Assembly: GCF_900108875.1 (NCBI RefSeq)
Contig: NZ_FNYJ01000001.1
Location: 1,519,533-1,583,532 of the forward strand
Direction of reading: 5' to 3'
DNA: 64,000 nt
DNA from: Pseudomonas sp. NFR16
GTDB taxonomy: Bacteria; Pseudomonadota; Gammaproteobacteria; Pseudomonadales; Pseudomonadaceae
Below the pieces are notes generated by a model that was given only the letters and a program-made list of their open reading frames with translations, was not told the origin of the DNA and did no database searches. Position 1 is the first letter of the stretch, and each line of letters begins with the position of its first letter. The translations under genes and the position numbers were made by a program. Shown here in pieces: positions 19,635 to 28,181 of the stretch.

Positions 19635-20302
19635 TCTTCGATCCGACCATCATCACCGACCACCTGGGCGACATCGGCTCGGGCTTCATGGTCACCCTTG
19701 CCACCTGGAGCAGCGGCGTCGTCCTCGGCATCGCGCTGGGCATGTTGATCGCCGTGGCACAGGTGTTCGGCAACAACGTCGTGCGCGCGCCGCTCAGGGT
19801 GTTCATCGAGCTGATCCGTAGCACGCCGTTTCTGGTGCAACTGTTTCTGGTGTATTACGGCGGCCCGTCCTTCGGGTTGAGCCTGGACCCCATTCCGGCC
19901 GGCATCCTGGGCCTGGGCGTCTATGGCAGCGTGTACTTCGCCGAAATCTTCCGTTCCGGTTTCGACTCGGTCGCCCGCGGGCAACTGGAAGCCGCCGATT
20001 GCCTGGGCATCACCCGCCTGCAATGCATCTGGCGCATCCAGGTCCCGCAGATGCTGGTGATCATCCTTCCGGCACTGGTGAACATGATCACCGTGCTGTG
20101 CAAGGAAACCGCCGTGCTGTCGATCATCACCATTCCGGAGCTGACCATGGTGCTCACCGGGATCGGCTCGGAGACGTTCGCGTTCGTCGAAACCCTGCTG
20201 ATGCTGTGCATCGGCTACCTGATTCTGGTGGAGCTGTGCTCGCGGCTGGGCATGCTCCTGGAAACCCGCGTCGGCCGCTTCATGAACAAGCAACCACGAT
20301 GA
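19631..20302 (+). CDS. ABC transporter permease 2, polar amino acid type
   Basis: Second permease of the heterodimer, 223 residues, about 5 membrane spans. Its EAA loop is [21 protein letters not shown]. It starts at 19631 with an ATGA overlap with permease 1, so translation is coupled. Its own stop overlaps a possible upstream start (20299) of the ATPase gene. Confidence 0.9.
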   Translation: MIFDPTIITDHLGDIGSGFMVTLATWSSGVVLGIALGMLIAVAQVFGNNVVRAPLRVFIELIRSTPFLVQLFLVYYGGPSFGLSLDPIPAGILGLGVYGSVYFAEIFRSGFDSVARGQLEAADCLGITRLQCIWRIQVPQMLVIILPALVNMITVLCKETAVLSIITIPELTMVLTGIGSETFAFVETLLMLCIGYLILVELCSRLGMLLETRVGRFMNKQPR

Positions 20303-20364
20303 ACAGTTTCCTGATTCCCAGCGGCCCCGTGTCCGCCAGCACACGCGAGAAACAAGGTGAAAGC

Positions 20365-21204
20365 ATGAAGACTTCGGCAACAGCGCCCGGCGAGCAGCCA
20401 CCCATTCTGACGCTGGACAGGGTCGGCAAAAGCTTCGGCAATCTGCGCGTCCTCAAAGGCATCGATCTGCAGGTGCGCCGCTCCGAAGTGGTGTGCCTGA
20501 TCGGCCCTTCCGGGTCGGGCAAAAGCACCCTGCTGCGCAGCATGGCGTTTCTCGAGGAATACGACGAAGGCCAGATCCGCATCGAGGGCCAGCTGCTCGG
20601 CTGGCAGGACACCGACAAGGGTCGCCGTCGCGCACCGCAGTCGCAGATCAATCAGGTGCGGCGCAACGTCGGCATGGTGTTCCAACAGTTCAACCTGTGG
20701 CCGCACATGACAGCGATCGGCAACGTCTGCGAAGCCTTGCGCCGCGTGCGCAAACTGTCCGCAGACGAAGCGAACACCCGTGGCATGGCGATGCTCGACA
20801 AGGTCGGCCTGGCACACAAGGCCCAGGCCTATCCGGCGCAGCTGTCGGGCGGTCAGCAGCAGCGCGTGGCGATCGCCCGGGCACTGGCGATGGAGCCGCA
20901 CATCATGCTGTTCGATGAACCGACCTCGGCGCTGGATCCGGAACTGGTGGGCGAAGTGCTGCAAGTGATGAAGACGCTCGCCAAAGAAGGCATGACCATG
21001 GTCGTGGTGACCCACGAGATGGGTTTCGCTGCGCAGGTGGCCGACTCGGTGATTTTCCTCGATCAGGGCGAGGTGGTCGCGCGCGGCACGCCGCAGCAGA
21101 TTTTCCACAACGCGGAACAGCCGCGTTTGCAGCAGTTTTTGCAGAACTACCTGGACCGCAACGCATTCTGGCAGGACGGCAAACAGCAAGCGCTGATCTT
21201 GTAG
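20365..21204 (+). CDS. ABC transporter ATP-binding protein, polar amino acid type
   Basis: ATPase of the importer, 279 residues from this start. Walker A is GPSGSGKST, the Q-loop [12 protein letters not shown], the signature LSGGQQQR, Walker [13 protein letters not shown], and the switch His is in VVVTHEMGF. The start at 20365 has AAGGTGA upstream. The in-frame ATG at 20299 would add 22 residues and overlaps the permease stop as ATGA, so it remains possible. The TAG stop lies inside the first unit of a REP pair (gTAGgagcgcg). Confidence 0.92.
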   Translation: MKTSATAPGEQPPILTLDRVGKSFGNLRVLKGIDLQVRRSEVVCLIGPSGSGKSTLLRSMAFLEEYDEGQIRIEGQLLGWQDTDKGRRRAPQSQINQVRRNVGMVFQQFNLWPHMTAIGNVCEALRRVRKLSADEANTRGMAMLDKVGLAHKAQAYPAQLSGGQQQRVAIARALAMEPHIMLFDEPTSALDPELVGEVLQVMKTLAKEGMTMVVVTHEMGFAAQVADSVIFLDQGEVVARGTPQQIFHNAEQPRLQQFLQNYLDRNAFWQDGKQQALIL

Positions 21205-21298
21205 GAGCGCGCTTGCCCGCGATTGGCCGGGAACCGGTCGGATCTTAAGACAGGCTGGGGCAGACCCGTCGCGATCGCGGGCAAGCGCGCTCCTGCAG
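21200..21298. repeat. REP pair between the ABC ATPase and GntR genes
   Basis: Inverted copies of gtaggagcgcgcttgcccgcga (from 21201) and tcgcgggcaagcgcgctcctgc (to 21296) are of the same type as at 13780-13865. The left unit supplies the stop codon of the ATPase gene. Confidence 0.87.
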
Positions 21299-21333
21299 GT
21301 GATCACCCGGCCCGTACTGCGTTAAGGAGGTCA

Positions 21334-22074
21334 ATGATGGACAAGCCGGCACCGCAGGCCCTGTATCGGCAGGCCAAGGCGTTCGTGCACGGCAAGCTGG
21401 TGTCCGGGGAATGGAAGCCCGGCGACCTGATTCCTTCGGAAAACCGTCTGGTGCTGGAACTGGGCATGTCGCGCATGACAGTCAATCGCGCCCTGCGCGA
21501 ACTGACGGAAGAAGGCCGGCTGCTGCGGGTGACCGGGGTCGGCACGTTCGTGGCCGAGAGCAAGCCGCAGTCCAACCTGCTGCACATCACCAACATCGCC
21601 GACGAGATCGTCGCGCGCGGTCATCGCTATCATTGCCAGGTGCTGCATCTGGGTCGGGAAGCCGCCTCGATGCCGATCGCCGCTGCGCTGTCCCTGACGA
21701 CGGGCGCGTCGGTGTTTCATCTGCTGTGCGTGCATTACGAGGACGGCGTTGCGGTGCAACTGGAAGATCGCTACGTCAATCCGCAGACCGCTCCGGCGTT
21801 TCTCGAGCAGCCCTTCGGCGACACATTGCAGTCGGCGCGCTACCTGCTGCAGATCATTCAACCGGACGAGATGGAGCACATCGTCGAAGCCAGTCACCCG
21901 AGCGCCGAGGAGCGCAGGTTGTTGCAGATCGACGCCCGCGAGCCGTGTCTGGTGTTGCTGCGCCGGACGTGGAACAGCGGTCGCGTGGTCACCTTCGTGC
22001 GGCTGGTGCATCCCTCCTCGCGCTATCGCCTCGGCAGCCGCCTGCCGGTGACGGGCGCCTATCGAGACAGCTGA
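21334..22074 (+). CDS. GntR-family regulator, HutC/UTRA subfamily
   Basis: Repressor of 246 residues: an N-terminal GntR winged helix (ALYRQAKAFVHGKLVSGEWKPGDLIPSENRLVLELGMSRMTVNRALREL) and a C-terminal UTRA ligand domain (HRYHCQVLHLG ... FVRLVHPSSRYRL). The start at 21334 has a perfect AAGGAGG upstream. UTRA regulators bind small ligands related to the pathway they control. Its place after the transporter genes and the HutC-like sites at 14924, 15232 and 17842 suggest it represses this whole cluster. Confidence 0.9.
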   Translation: MMDKPAPQALYRQAKAFVHGKLVSGEWKPGDLIPSENRLVLELGMSRMTVNRALRELTEEGRLLRVTGVGTFVAESKPQSNLLHITNIADEIVARGHRYHCQVLHLGREAASMPIAAALSLTTGASVFHLLCVHYEDGVAVQLEDRYVNPQTAPAFLEQPFGDTLQSARYLLQIIQPDEMEHIVEASHPSAEERRLLQIDAREPCLVLLRRTWNSGRVVTFVRLVHPSSRYRLGSRLPVTGAYRDS

Positions 22075-22174
22075 GCCGCGCTGGCAACCAGTCGGCAGAT
22101 TGATCGAACGCTTGCAAGGCGCCGCCATCGATATCTGTAAGCCCTTTGAACAGGGCATGACCGAAGAGGTGGAT

Positions 22175-22456
22175 ATGGCTAACCCGAACAATCAGCAGAA
22201 CGGCGAACGCAACGACCCGGCCATCGACCCGGATACCCCGGATAACCAGATGGGTCAGGACAATGCGCCTGCGCAGGGCGGCGCGCAGAGTCAGAGCAAC
22301 AACGGTGCGCAGAGTCAGCAGAACAACGGCAACCTGTCCGGCGAAAACAGCTTCACGCCTGACTTCGAACCCGAAGAGCATGAGTCGCCGGATACGACCA
22401 AGGAAGAGAATCAGACGGGAGAGACTGACCGGGATATCGATGCGCCGGCGGGCTAA
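22175..22456 (+). CDS. small acidic Asn/Gln-rich protein, function unknown
   Basis: Predicted protein of 93 residues starting at 22175 (MANPNNQQNGERNDP) with GAGGTGG upstream. It is very rich in Asn, Gln, Asp and Glu, holds two near-copies of the block AQSQ(S/Q)NNG, has no hydrophobic core or membrane helix, and is probably intrinsically disordered. I recognise no family. The good ribosome site and reading frame suggest it is real. It follows the GntR gene on the same strand after 100 bases. Confidence 0.65.
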   Translation: MANPNNQQNGERNDPAIDPDTPDNQMGQDNAPAQGGAQSQSNNGAQSQQNNGNLSGENSFTPDFEPEEHESPDTTKEENQTGETDRDIDAPAG

Positions 22457-22469
22457 GCACCATCGCTCT

Positions 22470-22576
22470 GAACGACACGCTTGCCCGCACACAAGCTCAT
22501 TGATTCGAACAGACGCAGCGTCACCCGCATCTGGTTGAAAGATATGAAAGCGTCGCGGGCAAGCTCGCTTGTACAG
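22470..22576. repeat. degenerate REP pair
   Basis: A left unit with cacgcttgcccgc (22475-22487) and a right unit cgcgggcaagctcgcttgtac (22554-22574) face each other, both more diverged than the other doublets here. Confidence 0.6.
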
Positions 22577-22722
22577 CCGTTCGCCTTCACCGCACCCCGC
22601 GAACCGCTCAAACTCAAGCATTGCCCATTGCCCATTGCACAGCCCCCTGCCAAACCGGCACCATCACGGTTTCGTCTGTGCTCGCAGACCCGTCTGTCGC
22701 CTCTCTCGGAGCGTTGTCGATA

Positions 22723-24117
22723 ATGGTCCAGCCCGCCACTCAGGACTCCCCTCGCGTCAACGATAAGCTGACCTCTCGCGAATTTCGCGGCATGGTCGCG
22801 ATTCTGCTGTCCATCGCCCTGGCGACACTGGACACGGCCATCGCCAATACCGCACTCCCCGCCATTGCCGCCGATCTGCACGCCTCGCCTGCCGCATCGG
22901 TATGGATCATCAACGCTTACCAACTCGCCGCCGTCGCCACGTTGTTGCCATTCGCTGCGTTAGGCGGCGTGCTGGGGCAGCGAAAAGTGTATCTGGGTGG
23001 CCTGATCCTGTTCGTGGTGTCGTCGGCGCTGTGTACGTTTTCGTGGTCGTTGCCGACGTTGACCATCGCCCGCGTACTGCAAGGCATTGGCGCCAGCGCG
23101 ATCATGAGCGTCAATGCCGGGCTGATCAGCTCGATCTTCCCCCACGAACGCCTCGGTCGCGGTCTGGGCATGAACGCGCTGGTCGTCGGCACCTCGTTTT
23201 CCATCGGCCCGACCATCGCCTCGCTGGTGCTCTCGGTCGCCAACTGGCCCTGGCTGTTCGCGATCAACCTGCCGATCGGCGTGTTCGCGCTGGTCTTCGC
23301 CTGGAACTCCCTGCCTGCCACCCGGCCGGGCAGCCTGACCTTCGACCGGGTGACCGCGATCCTCAACGTGATCACCTTCGGCGCTCTGATTTTCGCGCTC
23401 AGCCAAGCGGCGCAGCTGGGCTCCATGAGCAGCGTGCTGATTGCGCTGGCGGTGTTTCTGGTGGGCGGCGCGGCGATGCTCAAGCGCGAGGCGGGCCATC
23501 CGGCACCGATGTTTCCGCTGGACTTGCTCAAGCGGCCGATGTTCGCCCTGTCGGCGCTGACCGCATTCTGCTCATTCGCCACCCAAGGGCTGGCGTTCGT
23601 GTCACTGCCGTTCTTTTTTGAAACCACGCTGGGCCGCGATCCGGTGCAGACGGGGTTTCTGATGACGCCATGGTCGGTGGTGGTGGCGATGATCGCGCCG
23701 TTCGCCGGGCGCATGTCGGACCGCTACCCACCCGGCCTGCTGGGCGGCATTGGCCTGGCCATGCTGTGCGGCGGGATGATTTCGCTGGCGACCATGCCGG
23801 CCGACGCCAGCGTCGTGTCCATCGTGCTGCGGATGATCCTTTGCGGCATCGGCTTCGGCTTCTTCCAGGCGCCCAACCAGAAAGCCCTGATGACCAGCGC
23901 CCCCAAGGAGCGCTCCAGCGGCGCCAGCGGCACCATCGCCACGGCACGGCTGATCGGTCAGGCGACAGGCGCGGCGCTGGTCGCGTTGAGCTTCGGCATC
24001 TCCAGCGCACACGGCCCGGTGCTGGCCTTGAGCATTGGCGCCGGTTTCGCCGCCGTGGGCAGCGTGGCGAGTGGGTTGCGGCTGGTGACCAAGAACTCGG
24101 CCAACCCCCGAACCTGA
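22723..24117 (+). CDS. MFS transporter, DHA2-like exporter
   Basis: Membrane transporter of 464 residues with about 14 hydrophobic spans. The first span carries ATLDTAIANTALPAIAADL, the DHA2 D-x-x-I-x-N-x-ALP motif. GTSFSIGPTIASLVLS corresponds to motif C of exporters. The ATG at 22723 (MVQPATQDS) is preferred over 22621, whose leader is not family-like. It stands alone without an adaptor gene, so export is probably to the periplasm. Substrate unknown. Confidence 0.88.
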   Translation: MVQPATQDSPRVNDKLTSREFRGMVAILLSIALATLDTAIANTALPAIAADLHASPAASVWIINAYQLAAVATLLPFAALGGVLGQRKVYLGGLILFVVSSALCTFSWSLPTLTIARVLQGIGASAIMSVNAGLISSIFPHERLGRGLGMNALVVGTSFSIGPTIASLVLSVANWPWLFAINLPIGVFALVFAWNSLPATRPGSLTFDRVTAILNVITFGALIFALSQAAQLGSMSSVLIALAVFLVGGAAMLKREAGHPAPMFPLDLLKRPMFALSALTAFCSFATQGLAFVSLPFFFETTLGRDPVQTGFLMTPWSVVVAMIAPFAGRMSDRYPPGLLGGIGLAMLCGGMISLATMPADASVVSIVLRMILCGIGFGFFQAPNQKALMTSAPKERSSGASGTIATARLIGQATGAALVALSFGISSAHGPVLALSIGAGFAAVGSVASGLRLVTKNSANPRT

Positions 24118-24160
24118 ACGCTGCACGCCCGTTCGCAGGCGCGCGCACCCGCTCTGTCAC

Positions 24161-24253
24161 TGCAGGAGCGCGCTTGCCCGCGAAGACTGATTTCCAGCCG
24201 CTGCATCTCCACCTAACGCACCGACCCCTTCCCGGCTAAAGCCGGTCCTGCAG
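24161..24253. repeat. two REP units of different families
   Basis: tgcaggagcgcgcttgcccgcga at 24161-24183 belongs to the gcttgcccgcga family. cttcccggctaaagccggtcc at 24228-24248 belongs to the ccggctaaagccgg family also seen at 33040-33260. The two are not a matched pair. Confidence 0.75.
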
Positions 24254-24391
24254 TGTTCGCGCGCAAGGATCGGGCATGTCGTCCCGTGCAGGATCAGGCA
24301 ATCATCCCGGAGGACTGGTACAGCGCTTCGCAGCCCGAGGTTTCTAATATGGCGTTATCGAGCAACGACATCTGCCTTGTGAGGAAACGAT

Positions 24392-25225
24392 ATGAGCACG
24401 TCCAAAACCCTGTTCATCACCGGCGTCAGCAGTGGCTTCGGCAAAGCGTTGGCGCAACAGGCGCTGGCCGCCGGACACACCGTGATCGGCACCCTGCGCA
24501 CCCAGGAGGCACTGGCCGAATTTGAATCCGGGGCGAACGGCCGCGCTCACGGTGTGCTGCTGGACGTCACCGAATTCGACGCCATCGACACCGTGATCGC
24601 CAACGTCGACAAAGCCTTCGGCCCGGTAGACGTGCTGGTCAACAATGCCGGCTACGGTCACGAAGGCATTCTGGAAGAGTCGTCGCTGGACGAGTTGCGC
24701 CGCCAGTTCGATGTCAACGTGTTCGGCGCCGTCGCGATCACCAAAGCCTTCGTGCCGTTGTTTCGTCAGCGTCGCAAAGGCCACATTCTCAACATCACAT
24801 CGATGGGCGGCTTCATCACCATGCCGGGCATTGCCTACTACAACGGCAGCAAGTTCGCGCTGGAAGGGATTTCGGAAGCCTTGGGCAAGGAGCTCAAGCC
24901 GTTCAACGTGCACGTCACGGCGGTGGCGCCAGGCGGTTTTCGCACGGATTGGGCGGGGCGTTCGATGCAGCGCTCGCCTCGCCAGATCGCCGATTACGAC
25001 GAAACCTTCGACCCGATCCGCAAGGCCCGGGAGGAACGCAGCGGCAAACAGATCGGCGATCCGGTCAAAGCGGCGAACGCCATGCTGAAACTGATCGACA
25101 GCGAAAACCCGCCTGCCCACCTGTTGCTCGGCAGCGATGCGTTGAAACTGGTGCGGGACAAGTTGGCCTTGCTGGAATCGGAAATTGCCGCGTGGGAAGC
25201 GGTGACGCTCTCCACCGACGCATGA
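24392..25225 (+). CDS. short-chain dehydrogenase/reductase
   Basis: NAD(P)-dependent SDR of 277 residues: TGVSSGFGKAL cofactor motif near the N-terminus, NNAGYG, the Ser of the active site in ITSMGG and the YxxxK-type pair in YYNGSKFALEG. The long C-terminal tail and sequence resemble broad oxidoreductases rather than a defined pathway enzyme. A spaced GGA precedes the ATG. It stands alone between a REP region and the fucose regulator, and the substrate is not predictable. Confidence 0.88.
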   Translation: MSTSKTLFITGVSSGFGKALAQQALAAGHTVIGTLRTQEALAEFESGANGRAHGVLLDVTEFDAIDTVIANVDKAFGPVDVLVNNAGYGHEGILEESSLDELRRQFDVNVFGAVAITKAFVPLFRQRRKGHILNITSMGGFITMPGIAYYNGSKFALEGISEALGKELKPFNVHVTAVAPGGFRTDWAGRSMQRSPRQIADYDETFDPIRKAREERSGKQIGDPVKAANAMLKLIDSENPPAHLLLGSDALKLVRDKLALLESEIAAWEAVTLSTDA

Positions 25226-25262
25226 CCGACAACGCTTGAATCGTCTGCAGCCGCGTCGACCT

Positions 25263-26024
25263 TTACACCCCGCCGCGGCTGAAGATCCGGATCACTTCAT
25301 CCAGGTGATCGGTCATCGCCTGCCGCGCGGCGTGCGGGTCACGGTTCTGCAGCGCCTGCAGAACCAGACGGTGCTCGTGCTCCGAGCGGAACGGCATGTC
25401 GTCGGACGTGTAATGTGCCTGCAGGCGCTGGAACATGCTGCCGTATTGATGACCCAGCAAGTGCTGGATCATCAGCGCATAGGCCGGATTGCCCGACGCC
25501 TGGGCGATGCGGATATGGAACAGCCGGTCCCCCGGATGGGTGTGGGAATGTTCGCGGTTGTCGCGGGTGTTGCGCTCGAAGGCTTCGCGGATCGATTCCA
25601 GTTCTTCATCACTCGCGTTCAGCGCCGCCAGCGCCGCGGTCTCCGGCTCGATCAGACGGCGCGCCTGGAGCAAGGCGAACGGCGGAATTTCCGCACTGAA
25701 ATCCACCTGGATGCCCAGCTCCGGATCGACGTCTTTCCATTGATCGCGGGTCGCCTGGGTCATCACCGGTTCATCCGACAGCGCCTGCACCGGTGGCTCA
25801 CACACCAGTACGCCGTTTCCGACGCGCACATCGACAAGGCCGATGACTTCCAGCGCGATCATCGCCTCGCGCACTGACGCTCGGCTGACACCCAATAACT
25901 TGGCCAGCTCTCGTTCGGCGGGCAATCGGCTGCCGGGCGGGAATTCACCGCTGTCGATCAAGGCCCGAAGCTGATCGGCGATCTGGCGGTAAAGCCGTTG
26001 GTTATCAATAGCTTGGATTGGCAT
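25263..26024 (-). CDS. GntR-family regulator, FadR/FCD subfamily, of the L-fucose genes
   Basis: Regulator of 253 residues: winged helix (LYRQIADQLRALIDSGEFPPGSRLPAERELAKLLGVSRASVREAMIAL) and a helical FCD ligand domain whose metal-binding His/Asp residues are visible (HTHPGDRLFHIRIAQASGN, FRSEHEHRLVLQAL). I chose the ATG at 26024 (MPIQAIDNQ); a TTG at 26039 is the alternative. It is divergent from the fucose catabolic genes, and two copies of a palindromic site lie in the spacer, so it probably represses them until a fuconate-type ligand appears. Confidence 0.9.
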   Translation of the reverse strand: MPIQAIDNQRLYRQIADQLRALIDSGEFPPGSRLPAERELAKLLGVSRASVREAMIALEVIGLVDVRVGNGVLVCEPPVQALSDEPVMTQATRDQWKDVDPELGIQVDFSAEIPPFALLQARRLIEPETAALAALNASDEELESIREAFERNTRDNREHSHTHPGDRLFHIRIAQASGNPAYALMIQHLLGHQYGSMFQRLQAHYTSDDMPFRSEHEHRLVLQALQNRDPHAARQAMTDHLDEVIRIFSRGGV

Positions 26025-26106
26025 GGGCACTCGGCTCAAAGATGAAGATGGCTGTCCGGCATGAAAATGACCTTGTTGAGGCCGAAAACAAGTGCTAAAA
26101 ACAGGA

Positions 26107-26125
26107 CCAATGGCCTGACCATTGG
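26107..26125. promoter_or_regulatory. FCD-regulator operator 1 (fucose genes)
   Basis: CCAATGG-cctga-CCATTGG is a perfect 7-base inverted repeat around a 5-base centre. It contains TGGCCTGACCA, close to the TGGTnnnACCA type recognised by FadR/FCD regulators. The 14-mer AATGGCCTGACCAT is repeated at 26192-26205. Confidence 0.65.
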
Positions 26126-26191
26126 ACGCCTGTGACGAGCGGATGATAGCAAACCCGAAAGGGTTCGGCTCAACTCCCCTGCCGCGCGTCG

Positions 26192-26205
26192 AATGGCCTG
26201 ACCAT
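26192..26205. promoter_or_regulatory. FCD-regulator operator 2 (fucose genes)
   Basis: Exact second copy of the 14-mer AATGGCCTGACCAT, 82 bases from operator 1 and 46 bases before the KDF dehydrogenase start. The two sites may bracket the promoter. Confidence 0.62.
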
Positions 26206-26250
26206 CAGACCAACCACGGTCTTCTCAACAATAAAAACAAAGGATGCATC

Positions 26251-26991
26251 ATGGACCTCACCGGTAAGCGCGTGCTCATCACTGCCGCAGCTCAAGGCAT
26301 CGGTCAAGCCAGTGTCGAGGCTTATCAGAATGCCGGCGCGGAAGTCTTTGCGGTCGATATCAACGGCGCCGCGCTGGATACCCTGCAGGGTGTGCACAAA
26401 CACGTACTCGACGTCACCGACCATGGCGCCATCGAGCAACTGGCCGCTGGGATCGGCGCACTGGATGTGCTGTTCAACTGCGCAGGCGTGGTGCACAGCG
26501 GCAACATTCTGGAGTGTTCGGACAAAGACTGGAATTTCGCGTTCGACCTCAACGTCACGGCCATGTACAAGATGATTCGGGCGTTCCTGCCCGCCATGCT
26601 GGCCAACGGCGGCGGCTCGATCATCAACATGTCGTCGGTAGCCTCGGCCATCAAGGGCGTCCCCAATCGCTTCGCCTACTGTGCCAGCAAGGCCGCCGTG
26701 ATCGGCATCACTCGCTCGGTCGCCGCCGACTTCGTCGGTCAGAACATCCGCTGCAACTGCATCTGCCCCGGCACCGTCGAGTCGCCGTCATTGCGTCAAC
26801 GGGTGGCCGAACAGGCGGCCCGCGAGCAGCGTGACGAGGCCGACGTGTACGCTGCGTTCGAGGCCCGCCAGCCCATGGGGCGCCTGGGCACGCCGCAGGA
26901 AATCGCGCAACTGGCGTTATACCTCGGCTCCCCTGCCAGCGGGTTCACCACCGGTACGGCACAGATCATCGATGGTGGATGGAGTAATTGA
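26251..26991 (+). CDS. 2-keto-3-deoxy-L-fuconate dehydrogenase (SDR)
   Basis: SDR of 246 residues. The cofactor loop is ITAAAQGIGQA, a TGxxxGIG variant typical of this subgroup, followed by NCAGVVHSG, the Ser in INMSSVASAIKGVPNR and the YCASK active site. By context it oxidises 2-keto-3-deoxy-L-fuconate to the 2,4-diketo acid. The start at 26251 has AAAGGA upstream. It is the first gene after the two operator sites and probably the first of the catabolic operon. Confidence 0.85.
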   Translation: MDLTGKRVLITAAAQGIGQASVEAYQNAGAEVFAVDINGAALDTLQGVHKHVLDVTDHGAIEQLAAGIGALDVLFNCAGVVHSGNILECSDKDWNFAFDLNVTAMYKMIRAFLPAMLANGGGSIINMSSVASAIKGVPNRFAYCASKAAVIGITRSVAADFVGQNIRCNCICPGTVESPSLRQRVAEQAAREQRDEADVYAAFEARQPMGRLGTPQEIAQLALYLGSPASGFTTGTAQIIDGGWSN

Positions 26992-27014
26992 ACTCACCCA
27001 CGCCTACCTGCCCC

Positions 27015-27102
27015 CTGTAGGAGTGAGCTTGCTCGCGATGCGATATGCCTGTTTCGCAAGCGGTGGCTGATACGACGCTCTCGCGAGCAAGCACGCCTAC
27101 AC
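27015..27102. repeat. REP pair, gcttgctcgcga type
   Basis: ctgtaggagtgagcttgctcgcga at the left and tcgcgagcaagcacgcctacac at the right. This variant has a gagcttgctcgcga core. It lies between two genes of the fucose operon. Confidence 0.85.
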
Positions 27103-27147
27103 GGGCTGACACCCCATGCTGATTCATCATTCAAACGAGGACATCCA

Positions 27148-27993
27148 ATGAAACTGCTGCGTTACGGCGAACCAGGCAAAGAACTCCCGGCCCTGCTGGA
27201 CAAGGACGGAGGCATTCGCGACCTGTCGGAATTCATCGATGACGTGTCAGGCCCGGCGCTGAGCCCGGAAAGCATCGCCAGGCTCAAGGCGCTGGACCCG
27301 GCCAGTCTGCCGCTGGTGCAGGACACACCGCGCATCGGTGCGTGCGTGGGTCAGGTCGGCAAGTTCATCTGCATCGGCTTGAACTACGCCGACCACGCGG
27401 CCGAAACCGGCGCCGACATCCCGAAGGAACCGATCATTTTCAACAAGTGGACCAGCGCGATCGTTGGCCCGAACGACAACGTCGAAATCCCGCGCAACTC
27501 CAGAAAGACTGACTGGGAAGTGGAGCTGGGCGTGGTGATAGGCAAGGGCGGGCGCTACATCGACGAAGCCAATGCGATGGATCACGTGGTCGGCTACTGC
27601 GTCATCAACGATGTCTCCGAGCGCGAATTCCAGATCGAACGCGGCGGCACCTGGGACAAGGGCAAGGGCTGCGACACCTTCGGCCCGACCGGCCCGTGGC
27701 TGGTGACCAAGGATGAGATCGCCGACCCGCATCAGCTCAACCTGTGGCTGGAAGTGGACGGCAAGCGTTACCAGAACGGCAATACCCGCACGATGATTTT
27801 CCAGATCCCGAAACTGGTCAGCTACCTGAGCCAGTTCATGAGCCTGCAACCGGGGGATGTGATTTCCACCGGAACGCCGCCGGGCGTGGGTCTGGGTATC
27901 AAGCCGGAGCCGGTATTCCTGCGCGCCGGTCAGCGCATGCGCCTGGGCATCGAAGGCTTGGGTGAACAGGAGCAACTGACCGTCGACGCTTGA
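27148..27993 (+). CDS. 2,4-diketo-3-deoxy-L-fuconate hydrolase (FAH family)
   Basis: Fumarylacetoacetate hydrolase family, 281 residues. The C-terminal FAH domain has the family motifs FICIGLNYADHAAETG, PIIFNKWTSAIVGPND and the metal-binding acidic residues in WEVELGVVIGKGG. STGTPPGVGLG is the family closing motif. In the non-phosphorylating fucose route this enzyme splits the 2,4-diketo acid into pyruvate and L-lactate. The neighbours make this the best reading; other diketo acids are possible. Confidence 0.87.
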   Translation: MKLLRYGEPGKELPALLDKDGGIRDLSEFIDDVSGPALSPESIARLKALDPASLPLVQDTPRIGACVGQVGKFICIGLNYADHAAETGADIPKEPIIFNKWTSAIVGPNDNVEIPRNSRKTDWEVELGVVIGKGGRYIDEANAMDHVVGYCVINDVSEREFQIERGGTWDKGKGCDTFGPTGPWLVTKDEIADPHQLNLWLEVDGKRYQNGNTRTMIFQIPKLVSYLSQFMSLQPGDVISTGTPPGVGLGIKPEPVFLRAGQRMRLGIEGLGEQEQLTVDA

Positions 27994-28181
27994 TCAGGAT
28001 GGCGCCGTCGCACTGACCGACGGCACTGCACGGAGGGCAGTGAGCACGCTCACCAAGGCGTCGTCCGGACCGCGGAAAAGCGGTGGACAGACTGGCCTCG
28101 CGCTGAGCACTCACGCCCGCCGGATGACCACAGCATCCGAGACTCGCTGCCTCCCGACAACAATTCCAAAAGGGATTCGCC

